Source of the DNA: CAZWUK01 sp964636685
GTDB taxonomy: Bacteria > Bacillota > Clostridia > Christensenellales > CAG-138
Direction of reading: 5' to 3'
Assembly: GCA_964636685.1 (NCBI GenBank)
Contig: CAZWUK010000003.1
Coordinates: 1-59,694, forward strand
Length of the DNA: 59,694 bases
Under the pieces are notes generated by a model, which saw only the letters and a program-made list of their open reading frames with translations, was not told where the DNA came from and did no database searches. The translations under genes were made by a program, and so were the position numbers. This document shows positions 8,804 to 17,172 of the stretch, piece by piece; positions within the stretch are counted from its first letter, which is position 1; each line of letters starts with the position of its first letter.

Positions 8804-9784
8804 TTATTTTGTCGGACGAATGCTGATTTCGCCCGAGGACAGCGCCTCGGTCGAGCCGTCCGGATAGCGCACAATCAGGTGTGCCATATCGTCGATTTCC
8901 TCCGCAACCGCCGGTCGCTCGCCGGCTGCCGAGAGTACGTTGACGGGTTTCCCCAGAACAAATGAATAAGCCCGGTAGGCGGCCATATGCGTTTTATCGG
9001 GAAGCGCGTGATAAAGCGCATAAAACGCGGAGAGGATGGCCGCCGCCATCCGGTTCTTTGCATCCGGCGGGGCTTCTTTTCCATATACGGTGGTTGCGAT
9101 TTCTGCAATTTCCTTCGGAAATCCACCTTCCGGCTCCGACAGATTTATGCCGATTCCAAGGATCGCATAGTGCAATCCGCCGGATTCCAGATCGACCGAC
9201 GCTTCCGTGAGAATTCCGGATGCCTTGCGCCCGTCCAGATAGACGTCGTTGACCCATTTGATCGACGGTTTTTTTCCGCTCTCGCGCTCGATGGCACGGC
9301 ACACTGCCACAGCCGCCGCCGTGGTGATGGACAGCGCGTCTCCCGCGGCAAAAGCGGGGCGCAGTAAAACGCTCATGTACAGCCCGTGCTTTCCCGGAGA
9401 ATAGAATTGCCGGTCTCGCCTGCCGCGACCGTTTGTCTGTTCTTCGGCAGCAAGCACAGAAAATGCCGGCGCACCGTTTTCCGCCGCCGCTTTCAGCTCC
9501 GTATTGGTGGAGGTCACGCTCTGCCGCGTTACAATCTGATACGGCAGCGCCTCCCCGGCAAGATACCGGCGGATACCGTCTGTTGACAGCACATCGTTGT
9601 TCGGGCAATAGCGATAGCCCCGATTCGGGACGGAATCAATGCGGTAGCCATCCTTTTTTAAGCCGCAGACGGCCTTCCAGACCGTATTGCGCTGAACGGA
9701 AAGCTCCGCCGCCATGGCTTCGCCGGATACGCTTTGATCGCCGGCGGATTGCAATAGTTCCAGCACCTTTTGTTTTGTCGTCAT
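8804..9784 (-). CDS. birA: Bifunctional biotin-protein ligase / biotin operon repressor BirA
   Basis: 326 residues. The N-terminal winged helix (about 1-65: SVSGEAMAAELSVQRNTVWK) is followed by a ligase core with EEQTNGRGRRDR (biotinyl-AMP loop) and KWVNDVYLDGRKASGIL, then a C-terminal SH3-like domain. It activates biotin, transfers it to carboxylase lysines and, having the DNA-binding domain (group II), should repress biotin genes. Start ATG 9784 chosen: GGAGG lies eight bases upstream; the upstream in-frame extension runs into the promoter. First gene of birA-bioY. Confidence 0.96.
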   Translation of the reverse strand: MTTKQKVLELLQSAGDQSVSGEAMAAELSVQRNTVWKAVCGLKKDGYRIDSVPNRGYRYCPNNDVLSTDGIRRYLAGEALPYQIVTRQSVTSTNTELKAAAENGAPAFSVLAAEEQTNGRGRRDRQFYSPGKHGLYMSVLLRPAFAAGDALSITTAAAVAVCRAIERESGKKPSIKWVNDVYLDGRKASGILTEASVDLESGGLHYAILGIGINLSEPEGGFPKEIAEIATTVYGKEAPPDAKNRMAAAILSAFYALYHALPDKTHMAAYRAYSFVLGKPVNVLSAAGERPAVAEEIDDMAHLIVRYPDGSTEALSSGEISIRPTK

Positions 9785-9803
9785 CGTTGCATCCTCCAAA
9801 CAC

Positions 9804-9832
9804 AGGATAACACATCCCACGTTAATTGTCAC
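9804..9832 (-). promoter_or_regulatory. birA-bioY promoter
   Basis: Minus strand GTGACA (9827-9832), 17 bases, TATCCT (9804-9809). The -35 box lies inside one arm of the inverted repeat at 9825-9859, so a protein bound there would block polymerase. Confidence 0.65.
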
Positions 9833-9859
9833 CTATGAATACAATTAGCGGGTGACAAT
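9825..9859. promoter_or_regulatory. Probable BirA operator, divergent half-sites
   Basis: Perfect inverted repeat ATTGTCACC, 17 bases, GGTGACAAT. Spacing and TTGT...ACAA ends resemble known BirA operators, but the inner bases (CACC) differ from the TAAACC or TTAAC forms known from other groups. Overlaps the birA -35 box and lies 37 bases upstream of the ilvE -35 box. Confidence 0.75.
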
Positions 9860-9895
9860 CAAAATGTATTGATCGCGCATATTCGTGCATAAACC

Positions 9896-9924
9896 TTGAC
9901 TTGCCTGCCGGAATAGTCTATAAT
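9896..9924 (+). promoter_or_regulatory. ilvE promoter
   Basis: TTGACT (9896-9901), 17 bases, TATAAT (9919-9924): near-consensus sigma-A promoter, about 68 bases before the start codon. The leader is too short for a T-box. Confidence 0.85.
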
Positions 9925-9992
9925 GCCAACATTATATATAATTTTAAGAGGCGCCGCCGTGATACGGCTCGGAAAAGAAGGGATGTCATAGT

Positions 9993-11063
9993 ATGGACAA
10001 GATCAGGATCGTTCTTTCGGAAAGCAAGAAAGAAAAACCGGACATGCAAAACGTTGGATTCGGCACAGAGTTTACCGACCATATGTTTTTGATGGATTAT
10101 ACGGCAGAACGCGGCTGGTTTGACGCGCGTATCGTCCCCTACGGCCCGTTGTCGCTTTCCCCGGCGACCGCCGCGCTGCACTATGCGGCCGAGGTTTTTG
10201 AAGGCATGAAGGCGTACCGCCGTCCCGACGGCAAGGTGCAGTTCTTCCGCCCGCAGGAGAACATCAAACGGCTCAACAATTCCGCCGACCGCATGGGTCT
10301 GCCCAAGGTTGACGAAGCTTTTATGCTGGAAGCCATCAGGACGCTGGTCGCCATCGATCAGGAATGGGTGCCGTCTGAACCTGCCACTTCGCTGTACATC
10401 CGCCCATTTTTGATCTGCAACGACGCTACGGTCAATATCCATACGCCAAATCACTGCCTGCTGTGCATCATTCTTTGCCCGGTCGGCTCGTATTACGGCA
10501 CAAATCTCCAGCCCGTCAAGATCATGATCGAGCAGGAGGATGTGCGCGCTGTGCGCGGCGGAACCGGCTACGCCAAATGCGGCGGCAATTATGCAGCTTC
10601 TTTGCGCGCGGGGCAGCGCGCCGAAAAGCTCGGCTATTCGCAGGTGCTGTGGCTGGACGGCGTCGATAGAAAGTACATTGAAGAAGTCGGCAGCATGAAC
10701 GTGATGTTCAAAATCGATGGAAAGATCATCACGCCGGCCTTGACCGGCTCGGTATTGCCCGGCATCACGCGCAAGTCCTGCATCGAGCTGATGCACCGTT
10801 GGGGGATTGCGGTGGAGGAGCGCCTTGTCTCACTGGAAGAGCTTACCGCCGCCATTGTGGAAGGGCGTCTCGAAGAAGCGTGGGGCTGCGGCACGGCAGC
10901 CGTCATCTCACCCATCGGCTGGCTATACTGCAACGACCGTGAATATGCCATCCATGACGGTGTGATTGGGCCCTTTGCGCAGAAGCTTTACGACTGCCTG
11001 ACGGACATTCAATGGGGTAAGGCGGACGATCCGTTTGGCTGGACGCTTCCGCTCAACAAATAA
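9993..11063 (+). CDS. ilvE: Branched-chain amino acid aminotransferase
   Basis: 356 residues, class IV PLP-dependent aminotransferase of the long (BCAT) subgroup. It interconverts leucine, isoleucine and valine with their 2-oxo acids. FEGMKAYR, YIRPFLI, the Lys195 Schiff-base residue in GTGYAKCGGNYAAS, EVGSMNVMF and GSVLPGITR are all visible. GAAGGG lies upstream of the ATG. It is a monocistronic unit with its own promoter, divergent from birA-bioY. Confidence 0.97.
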   Translation: MDKIRIVLSESKKEKPDMQNVGFGTEFTDHMFLMDYTAERGWFDARIVPYGPLSLSPATAALHYAAEVFEGMKAYRRPDGKVQFFRPQENIKRLNNSADRMGLPKVDEAFMLEAIRTLVAIDQEWVPSEPATSLYIRPFLICNDATVNIHTPNHCLLCIILCPVGSYYGTNLQPVKIMIEQEDVRAVRGGTGYAKCGGNYAASLRAGQRAEKLGYSQVLWLDGVDRKYIEEVGSMNVMFKIDGKIITPALTGSVLPGITRKSCIELMHRWGIAVEERLVSLEELTAAIVEGRLEEAWGCGTAAVISPIGWLYCNDREYAIHDGVIGPFAQKLYDCLTDIQWGKADDPFGWTLPLNK

Positions 11064-11174
11064 CCCTGGCCCCATTCGGCAAAGCGCATGGATTCGGCGG
11101 AGCTGTCGTCTTTGGTATGCTCCGGTAAAGCGTTGATTCGGGTGTGCCTGCAACTTTATCCTGTTTTCAGCTTG

Positions 11175-11254
11175 CGTGAGAGATTTGCACGTTCCTTCGG
11201 TCGTTGTCTTGCTCCTGCAAATTCACAATGACCGATTTGTGTAAATCCCTCACG
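11175..11254. other. Long nested hairpin between ilvE and the pyr operon
   Basis: Outer arms 11175-11190 and 11239-11254 pair over 16 positions with one mismatch and one G-U; middle arms 11198-11207 and 11225-11234 pair over 10; inner TTGC-tcct-GCAA at 11209-11220. No long T-run follows, so it is not a canonical terminator. It may fold in the ilvE 3' end or be an independent RNA; the remaining bases of 11064-11331 hold no gene. Confidence 0.5.
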
Positions 11255-11331
11255 TTTTCATTTGGCGAATCCCGCCGGTACAAGGAAATATGGCAGTCCT
11301 GCAAAAAACGTCGAAAATATGGTCGCAAGCC

Positions 11332-11360
11332 TTGACAAAGCATGCCGGATTCAATATACT
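11332..11360 (+). promoter_or_regulatory. pyr operon promoter
   Basis: TTGACA (11332-11337), 17 bases, TATACT (11355-11360), giving a transcript start near 11367 and a leader of about 130 bases before pyrB. Confidence 0.9.
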
Positions 11361-11389
11361 AGAAAAAATGCAAATTCGGAAAGAGAGCT

Positions 11390-11428
11390 ATGAAACACAA
11401 AATTCACGCAACCGAATATCAATTTTGA
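11390..11428 (+). CDS. Putative pyr leader peptide (MKHKIHATEYQF)
   Basis: A 12-residue frame starting at ATG 11390, preceded by GGAAAG, within the pyr leader. Its TGA ends three bases before the first arm of the intrinsic terminator at 11432, so a ribosome reaching the stop would mask that arm. The layout matches the coupled transcription-translation attenuation known for E. coli pyrBI, where low UTP pauses polymerase and lets the ribosome catch up. Translation is inferred from layout only; the peptide itself has no known relatives to me. Confidence 0.55.
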   Translation: MKHKIHATEYQF

Positions 11429-11431
11429 AAC

Positions 11432-11466
11432 AACGCTGAGGGCGAAACGCCCTTGGCGTTTTTTTT
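11432..11466 (+). terminator. pyr attenuator terminator
   Basis: AACGC, internal TG/TG, AGGGCG, AAA loop, CGCCCT, GCGTT followed by an eight-T run. It sits between the operon promoter and pyrB and must be read through to express the operon. Confidence 0.88.
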
Positions 11467-11496
11467 CGCAAATCGTTTTGAAAGGATGTGCTTGTT

Positions 11497-12417
11497 TTGT
11501 TACAAGGAAGAAACCTCATTGCGCCGACAGACTTTTCGATGGAGGAGATCGAATCGATATTGGCGCTTGCAGACAAAATCATTGAATCGCCGGAAAAATT
11601 TACCGATAAATGCCATGGCAGGGTGCTTGCCAGCCTTTTTTATGAACCGTCCACGCGCACCAAGTTCTCATTTGACGCCGCCATGCTTCGACTGGGGGGC
11701 AGCGTCGTGGGATTTTCCGATCCCAGTACGTCCAGCACCGCCAAGGGAGAGACGGTCGCAGACAGCGCAAGAACCGTCTCCCAGTATGCGGACGTGATCG
11801 TTGTGCGCCATCCCAAGGAGGGTACCGCGCATCTGATGAGCCGCTATGCCGACTGTCCGGTCATCAACGCCGGCGACGGCGGACACATGCACCCCACGCA
11901 GACGCTGACCGACCTTCTGACGATCCGGCATATCAAGGGACGGCTGAACGATCTCACGATCGGACTGTGCGGCGATCTGATGTTCGGGCGCACGATCCAT
12001 TCGCTCGTAACCTGCCTTGCCCGCTGCAAGGGAATGAAGTTTATCTTCATTTCACCCAAAGAACTGCGCATCCCGCAGTACGTCAAGCAGGTGCTCGACG
12101 ACAACGACATCCCGTATGAAGAAACTGCCGATCTGGAGGGCACAATGCCCAAGCTCGACATTCTGTATATGTCCCGCGTACAGCGTGAGCGGTTTGTGAG
12201 CGAGGAGGAATATCTGCGCCTCAAGGACTTCTTCATCCTGACGTCGGAGAAGATGAAGCTTGCAAAGAAGGATATGATCGTGCTGCATCCGCTGCCGCGC
12301 GTCAACGAGATTGCAACGGAGGTAGACGACGATCCGCGCGCGGTCTATTTTAAGCAGGTGAAGTACGGCATGTACGCGCGCATGGCGCTGATCCTCAAGC
12401 TTCTGGGAATCGAATGA
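11497..12417 (+). CDS. pyrB: Aspartate carbamoyltransferase catalytic chain
   Basis: 306 residues. First pyrimidine-specific reaction: carbamoyl phosphate plus aspartate to carbamoyl-aspartate. FYEPSTRTKFSF (carbamoyl phosphate loop), DGGHMHPTQTL, SRVQRERF and HPLPRVNEI are visible. Start assigned to TTG 11497 because AGGA at 11483-11486 is ten bases upstream; the in-frame GTG at 11488 almost touches that ribosome site. Followed by the regulatory chain gene pyrI, so a class B allosteric holoenzyme is expected. Expression depends on reading through the leader terminator. Confidence 0.96.
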   Translation: MLQGRNLIAPTDFSMEEIESILALADKIIESPEKFTDKCHGRVLASLFYEPSTRTKFSFDAAMLRLGGSVVGFSDPSTSSTAKGETVADSARTVSQYADVIVVRHPKEGTAHLMSRYADCPVINAGDGGHMHPTQTLTDLLTIRHIKGRLNDLTIGLCGDLMFGRTIHSLVTCLARCKGMKFIFISPKELRIPQYVKQVLDDNDIPYEETADLEGTMPKLDILYMSRVQRERFVSEEEYLRLKDFFILTSEKMKLAKKDMIVLHPLPRVNEIATEVDDDPRAVYFKQVKYGMYARMALILKLLGIE

Positions 12418-12432
12418 CGGGAGGAACTGAAT

Positions 12433-12855
12433 ATGATTAACGTTTCAAAACTCAAAAAAGGCATTGTGATCGACCATATCAAGGTCGGCGAGGGCTATAC
12501 GATATTCCGCCAGCTGGGCCTTGACAAGCTCGACGACGTGGTTGTGCTGATGCGAAATGTGGACAGCAGCAAGATGGGCAAAAAGGATCTGATTAAAATC
12601 GAGACGGATTTGCAGCTCAATTTTGATGTGCTGGGTCTGATCGATCCGGGCGCGACGGTGACCTATGTGGAAAACGGCGAGCGCGTCAAAAAGGTGCAGC
12701 TCTCCCTGCCAAAGGAGGTCACAGGTATTCTCAAGTGCAAAAATCCGCGCTGCATCACCAATCAGGAGAAGATCGAGGACATTCGCTTTACGCTGGCAAA
12801 CGCAGACACCAAGGAATACCGCTGCGAATATTGCGAAGCGCGCACGCATCTGTAA
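12433..12855 (+). CDS. pyrI: Aspartate carbamoyltransferase regulatory chain
   Basis: 140 residues, family length about 150. N-terminal nucleotide-binding domain (VSKLKKGIVIDHI, DKLDDVVVLMRNV) and C-terminal zinc domain with CKNPRC and CEYC, the four cysteine ligands. It confers CTP/ATP control on PyrB in enzymes where it is known. It starts 16 bases after pyrB behind GGGAGG. Its presence fits a pyrBI-type operon and makes CTP feedback likely. Confidence 0.97.
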   Translation: MINVSKLKKGIVIDHIKVGEGYTIFRQLGLDKLDDVVVLMRNVDSSKMGKKDLIKIETDLQLNFDVLGLIDPGATVTYVENGERVKKVQLSLPKEVTGILKCKNPRCITNQEKIEDIRFTLANADTKEYRCEYCEARTHL

Positions 12856-12856
12856 T

Positions 12857-14020
12857 ATGCGTATCCGCTGTAAAAACGCGATTTTGACGGACGCCTTGGG
12901 CGTGCGCACGGGGGATTTGGTGCTGGAGGCGGGACGCATCAGCGGCGATCATGCGTCGCCCTGCCAACAGACGCTGGAGCTTGCGGGCTATACGGTGCTG
13001 CCCGCTTTTACCGATCTGCACTGCCACCTGCGCGATCCGGGCTACCCGCAAAAAGAAACGATGGAAACGGGGATGCGCGCCGCGCAAAAGGGCGGCTATA
13101 CAACGCTGTGCGCCATGGCAAACACAGACCCTGTTTGCAGTACGCCGGAGCGGGTTTGTCAAAACCACGAGCGCGCCGCCAAGCTGGATCTGTGCGATCT
13201 GGTGCAGGCGGCCGCCGCGGGCGAAGCGCTTTCTGACGAAAAGCCGACGGATTGGGCGGCGTTATCCCGGGTCACGAACGTGATCTCAAACGACGGGAAG
13301 ACCATCTTTTCGGATGATTTCATGCGACAGCTTTTGATCGCGTCCAAACGCTATGGCTTTCTCATCAGCACGCATTGCCAGCCGGAACGCGCGATCGTGC
13401 GGCGGGACATCGACTTGATGCGCACAGTGGGCGGGAATCTTCATGTGGGACACATCAGCCGCAAGGAAACGGTGGATATGATAAGGGCGGCAAAGGCAGA
13501 GGGACTGTCCTTGACCTGCGAGGTCACGCCACATCATTTGTTCGGCTGGGACGATCCGTACCGGGTCAATCCGCCGCTGCGCACACACGACGATGTGCTG
13601 GCGCTGCTCGAGGGCGTCAAGGACGGCACGATCGACTGCATCGCGACCGATCACGCACCGCACACGCCCGAGGACAAGGCGCAGGGCATGGCGGGGATCT
13701 CCGGGATCGAGAACGCGTTTTCCATCGTGTGGAAGGTATTTACCGAAAACGGACTGCCCCTGACAAGGCTTTCTGAGATGATGGCAAAGCGTCCGAGCGA
13801 AATACTGGGAAAAGGCGTTGCGCTGCTGCAACCGGGTGAAAAAGCCGATCTGGTGGTCGTTGATCCGGCGGCAGAGGACGTGATTTGTCGGGAAAAGATG
13901 ATCTCCCGTTCCAACAATACCCCCTTTGACGGCAGATCCGTGCGGGGGAAAATACATATGACGATACGAGGAGGAAGGATTTGCTATGATGATGGATCGA
14001 TTGGTACAGGCGGTCAATGA
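12857..14020 (+). CDS. pyrC: Dihydroorotase
   Basis: 387 residues, amidohydrolase fold, zinc-dependent ring closure of carbamoyl-aspartate. Metal-binding DLHCHLRDPGYPQKE, STHCQPE, NLHVGHIS and the catalytic DHAPHTPEDK are present, along with GISGIENA. This is the class I, AllB-like dihydroorotase of Firmicutes. The ATG is one base after the pyrI stop, and the frame's upstream extension overlaps pyrI so is not used. The 3' end overlaps pyrF by 35 bases. Confidence 0.95.
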   Translation: MRIRCKNAILTDALGVRTGDLVLEAGRISGDHASPCQQTLELAGYTVLPAFTDLHCHLRDPGYPQKETMETGMRAAQKGGYTTLCAMANTDPVCSTPERVCQNHERAAKLDLCDLVQAAAAGEALSDEKPTDWAALSRVTNVISNDGKTIFSDDFMRQLLIASKRYGFLISTHCQPERAIVRRDIDLMRTVGGNLHVGHISRKETVDMIRAAKAEGLSLTCEVTPHHLFGWDDPYRVNPPLRTHDDVLALLEGVKDGTIDCIATDHAPHTPEDKAQGMAGISGIENAFSIVWKVFTENGLPLTRLSEMMAKRPSEILGKGVALLQPGEKADLVVVDPAAEDVICREKMISRSNNTPFDGRSVRGKIHMTIRGGRICYDDGSIGTGGQ

Positions 14021-14843
14021 AAAGGGGCCTGTTTGCGTAGGACTTGACACGCAGTACGATTTCCTGCCCGCGTTTTTGCGGGAGCAGGACAAACCCGTTT
14101 CCGAAAAGGTGTTTGAATTTAACCGCCGGATCATTGACGCGACGGCGGATGTCGCCGGCTGCTATAAGGCGCAGATCGCGTTTTACGAGGCCATGGGCAT
14201 GGAGGGAATGCTGGCGTTTCGCGATACCATCGCATATGTGCGGGGGAAAGGCATGGTTGCCATCACCGACGCAAAGCGCGGCGACATTGCATCGACTGCC
14301 AAGCAGTATGCAAACGCGCACTTTTCCGGCGATTTTGAAACGGATCTTCTGACCGTCAACGCCTACATGGGCGAGGACGCGGTTTCGCCGTATTACGATT
14401 ATCTGCGAGAACACGACAAGGGACTGTTTGTGCTCGTCAAGACCTCAAACCCCAGCGGCGTGGATTTTCAGGATCGCATGATCGATGGACTGACGCTCTA
14501 TCAGCAGGTTGCAAAGAAGGTTTCCGCGTGGGGCGAGCAGTTTATGGGCGAATGCGGGTATTCTGCCATTGGCGCGGTCGCAGGCTGCACCTACGCGGAG
14601 GAATTTGACCGCATCCGCGACCTCATGCCGCATACGTTCTTCCTGATCCCGGGTTATGGCGCGCAGGGCGGCACGGGCAAGGATGTTGCGGCGTTTTTTA
14701 AGGATAAAATGCGCGGCGTTGTCAATTCTTCGCGCGGTATCATCTGCGCGTACAAGAAAACCGACTCCGACGGCAGCGACTTTGACGAATGCGCGCGCCG
14801 TGCGGCAATCGCGATGAAAGAGGATATTCTCGCATGGCTGTGA
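13986..14843 (+). CDS. pyrF: Orotidine 5'-phosphate decarboxylase, long (group 2) type
   Basis: 285 residues, catalysing the last step to UMP. GLDTQYDFLPAF at the N-terminus, the catalytic DAKRGDIASTA, NAYMGEDAV and VNSSRGI near the phosphate site fit the longer PyrF subfamily. GGAGGAAGG precedes the ATG (three consecutive ATG/ATG/ATG-GAT codons; the first is taken). The gene begins inside the end of pyrC and overlaps pyrK by ten bases, indicating translational coupling. Confidence 0.96.
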   Translation: MMMDRLVQAVNEKGPVCVGLDTQYDFLPAFLREQDKPVSEKVFEFNRRIIDATADVAGCYKAQIAFYEAMGMEGMLAFRDTIAYVRGKGMVAITDAKRGDIASTAKQYANAHFSGDFETDLLTVNAYMGEDAVSPYYDYLREHDKGLFVLVKTSNPSGVDFQDRMIDGLTLYQQVAKKVSAWGEQFMGECGYSAIGAVAGCTYAEEFDRIRDLMPHTFFLIPGYGAQGGTGKDVAAFFKDKMRGVVNSSRGIICAYKKTDSDGSDFDECARRAAIAMKEDILAWL

Positions 14844-15547
14844 TCGTTGCCCAGCGGCAGATTGGATTGGATTTGTTTTCCATGACGCTCTCCGGCATCC
14901 CTACGGGGCAGGCGGGGCAGTTTGTCATGCTCTATCCGCCGGATGGGACGCAAATGCTGCTGCCGCGCCCGATCAGCCTGTTTGACGTCGATCCTGCGAC
15001 GGGACAAAGCACCGTTGTCTATCGCGTTGTGGGACGCGGCACGAAGGCGTTTTCCACCATGCGGGCAGGGGAAACCCTGCGTGTGACGGGGCCGTTTGGA
15101 AACGGGTTTCCGATCCTTGCAGGCGACACGGTGCTCATCGGCGGCGGACTTGGCATAGCACCCCTGTATCTTCTTGCAAAGACGCTCAAAGCAGCCGATC
15201 CCGCGCGCAAGATTCGCGTATATCTCGGGTACAGCGACGAAACATTTCTGGCGGACGATTTTGCACAGCTTACGGGAACGCCAAAGATCGATATTGGCGG
15301 CTATGTGACCGACTGTGTGGACTTTTCGCAAAACGCCACGTACTATGTGTGCGGGCCGACGCCCATGATGCGCGCGGCGGCAAGCAAGGCAAAGCAGGCG
15401 GAGCGCACGCTCTATGTGTCGCTGGAAAACCATATGGCTTGCGGCGTGGGCGCGTGCTATGCGTGCAGCGTCAAGACCGCATCGGGCAACCGGCGGGTGT
15501 GCAAGGACGGGCCGGTGTTTGAAGCCGCGGAGGTATTTTATGAATAA
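14834..15547 (+). CDS. pyrK: Dihydroorotate dehydrogenase B electron-transfer subunit
   Basis: 237 residues. FAD domain with LPRPISLF, a nucleotide-binding region with GGGLGIAPLYLL and CGPTPMM, and a C-terminal [2Fe-2S] ligand set in CGVGACYACSVKT and VCKDGPVF. It passes electrons from PyrD to NAD+. Start ATG 14834 overlaps the end of pyrF. Together with the pyrD that follows, it defines the class 1B enzyme. Confidence 0.96.
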   Translation: MAVIVAQRQIGLDLFSMTLSGIPTGQAGQFVMLYPPDGTQMLLPRPISLFDVDPATGQSTVVYRVVGRGTKAFSTMRAGETLRVTGPFGNGFPILAGDTVLIGGGLGIAPLYLLAKTLKAADPARKIRVYLGYSDETFLADDFAQLTGTPKIDIGGYVTDCVDFSQNATYYVCGPTPMMRAAASKAKQAERTLYVSLENHMACGVGACYACSVKTASGNRRVCKDGPVFEAAEVFYE

Positions 15548-16445
15548 CGCACTGGAGACAACGCTTCTTGGCGTAACGCTGAAAAACCCCGTGATCGCGG
15601 CTTCGGGCAGCTTTGGGTTCGGTGAGGAATATGCGGCGCTGTTTGACGTGTCAAGGCTCGGCGGTATCTCGGGCAAAGGCTTGACGCTGCATGGAAGCTT
15701 TGGAAATCCGGGGCTTCGCATCTGCGAAACGCCGTCGGGCATCATCAACAGCATCGGTCTTGAAAACCCTGGTGTGGAGCAATTTGTTGCCACGGGCTGC
15801 CACAGGATGCGAAAGCTTGGAACGGCGGTGATTGCAAACCTCGGCGGGCACAGCGAGGAGGATTATCTTGCGGGCGCGCGGCGGCTCAACGACGCGGACA
15901 TGGATATCCTGGAGCTCAATATCTCCTGCCCCAACATCAAGGGCGGCGGGATCTCCTTTGGAACCGATCCGTGCGTTGCGGCAAGGATCGTGGAAAAGGT
16001 CAAGTCCGTTACGCGGTTTCCCTTGCTTGTCAAGCTGACCCCGGCAGCGGGCGATATTGCCGCCGTGGCGGAAGCGGTCGAAGCTGCGGGCGCAGACGGC
16101 GTGAGCTTGGTCAATACATTCCTTGCCATGGAGATCGACGTAAAAAAGCGTCAGCCCGCGTTTCAAAATGTCTATGCCGGCTTGTCGGGCCCCGCGATAT
16201 TGCCCATCGCGCTGCGCATGGTGCATCAGGTGGCGCATCGGGTATCCATTCCCGTGGTGGGCATGGGCGGTATAAAGACAGCAGAGGATGCGCTGAAATT
16301 TTTGATGGCGGGCGCGTCTGCCGTGCAGGTGGGGACGGCGACGTTCCAAAAGCCGGACGCCATGCTGGACATCATCGACGGGTTATCCGCCTATTGCACC
16401 GAAAACGGGCTAAACAATATCTCCGAGATTGTCGGAATCATTTGA
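15540..16445 (+). CDS. pyrD: Dihydroorotate dehydrogenase, catalytic subunit (class 1B)
   Basis: 301 residues, FMN TIM barrel. NPVIAASGSFGFG, LELNISCPNIKGGG with the catalytic base Cys typical of class 1 enzymes, and VGMGGIKTAEDALKF with GASAVQVGTA for FMN phosphate binding. The ATG overlaps the pyrK stop by eight bases. The pairing with PyrK indicates the NAD+-linked cytosolic form (PyrDB) rather than a quinone-linked enzyme. Confidence 0.97.
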   Translation: MNNALETTLLGVTLKNPVIAASGSFGFGEEYAALFDVSRLGGISGKGLTLHGSFGNPGLRICETPSGIINSIGLENPGVEQFVATGCHRMRKLGTAVIANLGGHSEEDYLAGARRLNDADMDILELNISCPNIKGGGISFGTDPCVAARIVEKVKSVTRFPLLVKLTPAAGDIAAVAEAVEAAGADGVSLVNTFLAMEIDVKKRQPAFQNVYAGLSGPAILPIALRMVHQVAHRVSIPVVGMGGIKTAEDALKFLMAGASAVQVGTATFQKPDAMLDIIDGLSAYCTENGLNNISEIVGII

Positions 16446-16473
16446 AATTCAGGAACGGGAGGAATCAAATCAG

Positions 16474-17052
16474 ATGGAACGAAACGAAGTCATTGCCATT
16501 ATGAAGGAATCGGAAGCCTTTTTAGAGGGACATTTTCTGCTGTCCTCCGGGAAGCACAGCAGCGGCTATTGCCAGTGCGCAAAGCTTCTGCGCTATCCCG
16601 ATAAAGCGGCAAAGGTGCTCTCGGGCGTTGCCGATGCGGTGAAGACGCTTGGAATTACAAAGGTGTGCGGCCCCGCGATGGGCGGCATTATCGTTTCCTA
16701 TGAGTTGGCGCGGCAGCTGGGACTGGAGAGCATCTTTACCGAGCGCAAGGACGGCGAAATGCAGCTGCGGCGCGGCTTCACCGTCGGAAAGGGCGACAAA
16801 ATCCTCATCACCGAGGACGTGGTTACGACCGGAAAATCCACGCTCGAAACCGTCCGCGTACTCGAGGATATGGGCGCTGAGGTGATCGGCGTTGCCTGCA
16901 TCGTCGATCGTCGCGGCGAAGAATGCGCATTGCAGCTGCCGGTGTACAGCGCGGTGAAGCTCGATATTCCCGCCTATGACGCAAGCACTTGCCCGCTTTG
17001 CAAAGTCGGCGGCCAAAAGCTGGAAAAGCCGGGCAGCCGGGAAAAGCTGTAA
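16474..17052 (+). CDS. pyrE: Orotate phosphoribosyltransferase
   Basis: 192 residues, type I phosphoribosyltransferase forming OMP from orotate and PRPP. The PRPP loop ILITEDVVTTGKST and the catalytic ERKDGEMQLRRGF region are visible, with the GPAMGG phosphate loop. GGGAGG lies twelve bases before the ATG. The C-terminal CPLC motif is a small extension seen in some clostridial homologues. Last gene of the operon, followed by a terminator. Confidence 0.96.
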   Translation: MERNEVIAIMKESEAFLEGHFLLSSGKHSSGYCQCAKLLRYPDKAAKVLSGVADAVKTLGITKVCGPAMGGIIVSYELARQLGLESIFTERKDGEMQLRRGFTVGKGDKILITEDVVTTGKSTLETVRVLEDMGAEVIGVACIVDRRGEECALQLPVYSAVKLDIPAYDASTCPLCKVGGQKLEKPGSREKL

Positions 17053-17085
17053 CCTGCACCGTCGCGATAAAATCAGGCGCAGTCA

Positions 17086-17118
17086 AAAATGCCTGCCCTT
17101 TTACGGAGCAGGCATTTT
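17086..17118. terminator. Bidirectional terminator after pyrE
   Basis: Perfect 11-base arms AAAATGCCTGC / GCAGGCATTTT between two convergent genes. Confidence 0.85.
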
Positions 17119-17172
17119 CCAATGCAATTGCACTCTTTTCGGATCGTTCCGATTACAAACGCTGCCGTTCCG

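Noticed and set aside
9925..9992. Possible T-box or amino-acid riboswitch before ilvE
   Set aside because: The leader is under 70 bases and has no terminator or T-box sequence.
11361..11431. PyrR binding loop in the pyr leader
   Set aside because: GAGAGCT is only weakly like the consensus and the leader is too short for the usual antiterminator fold.
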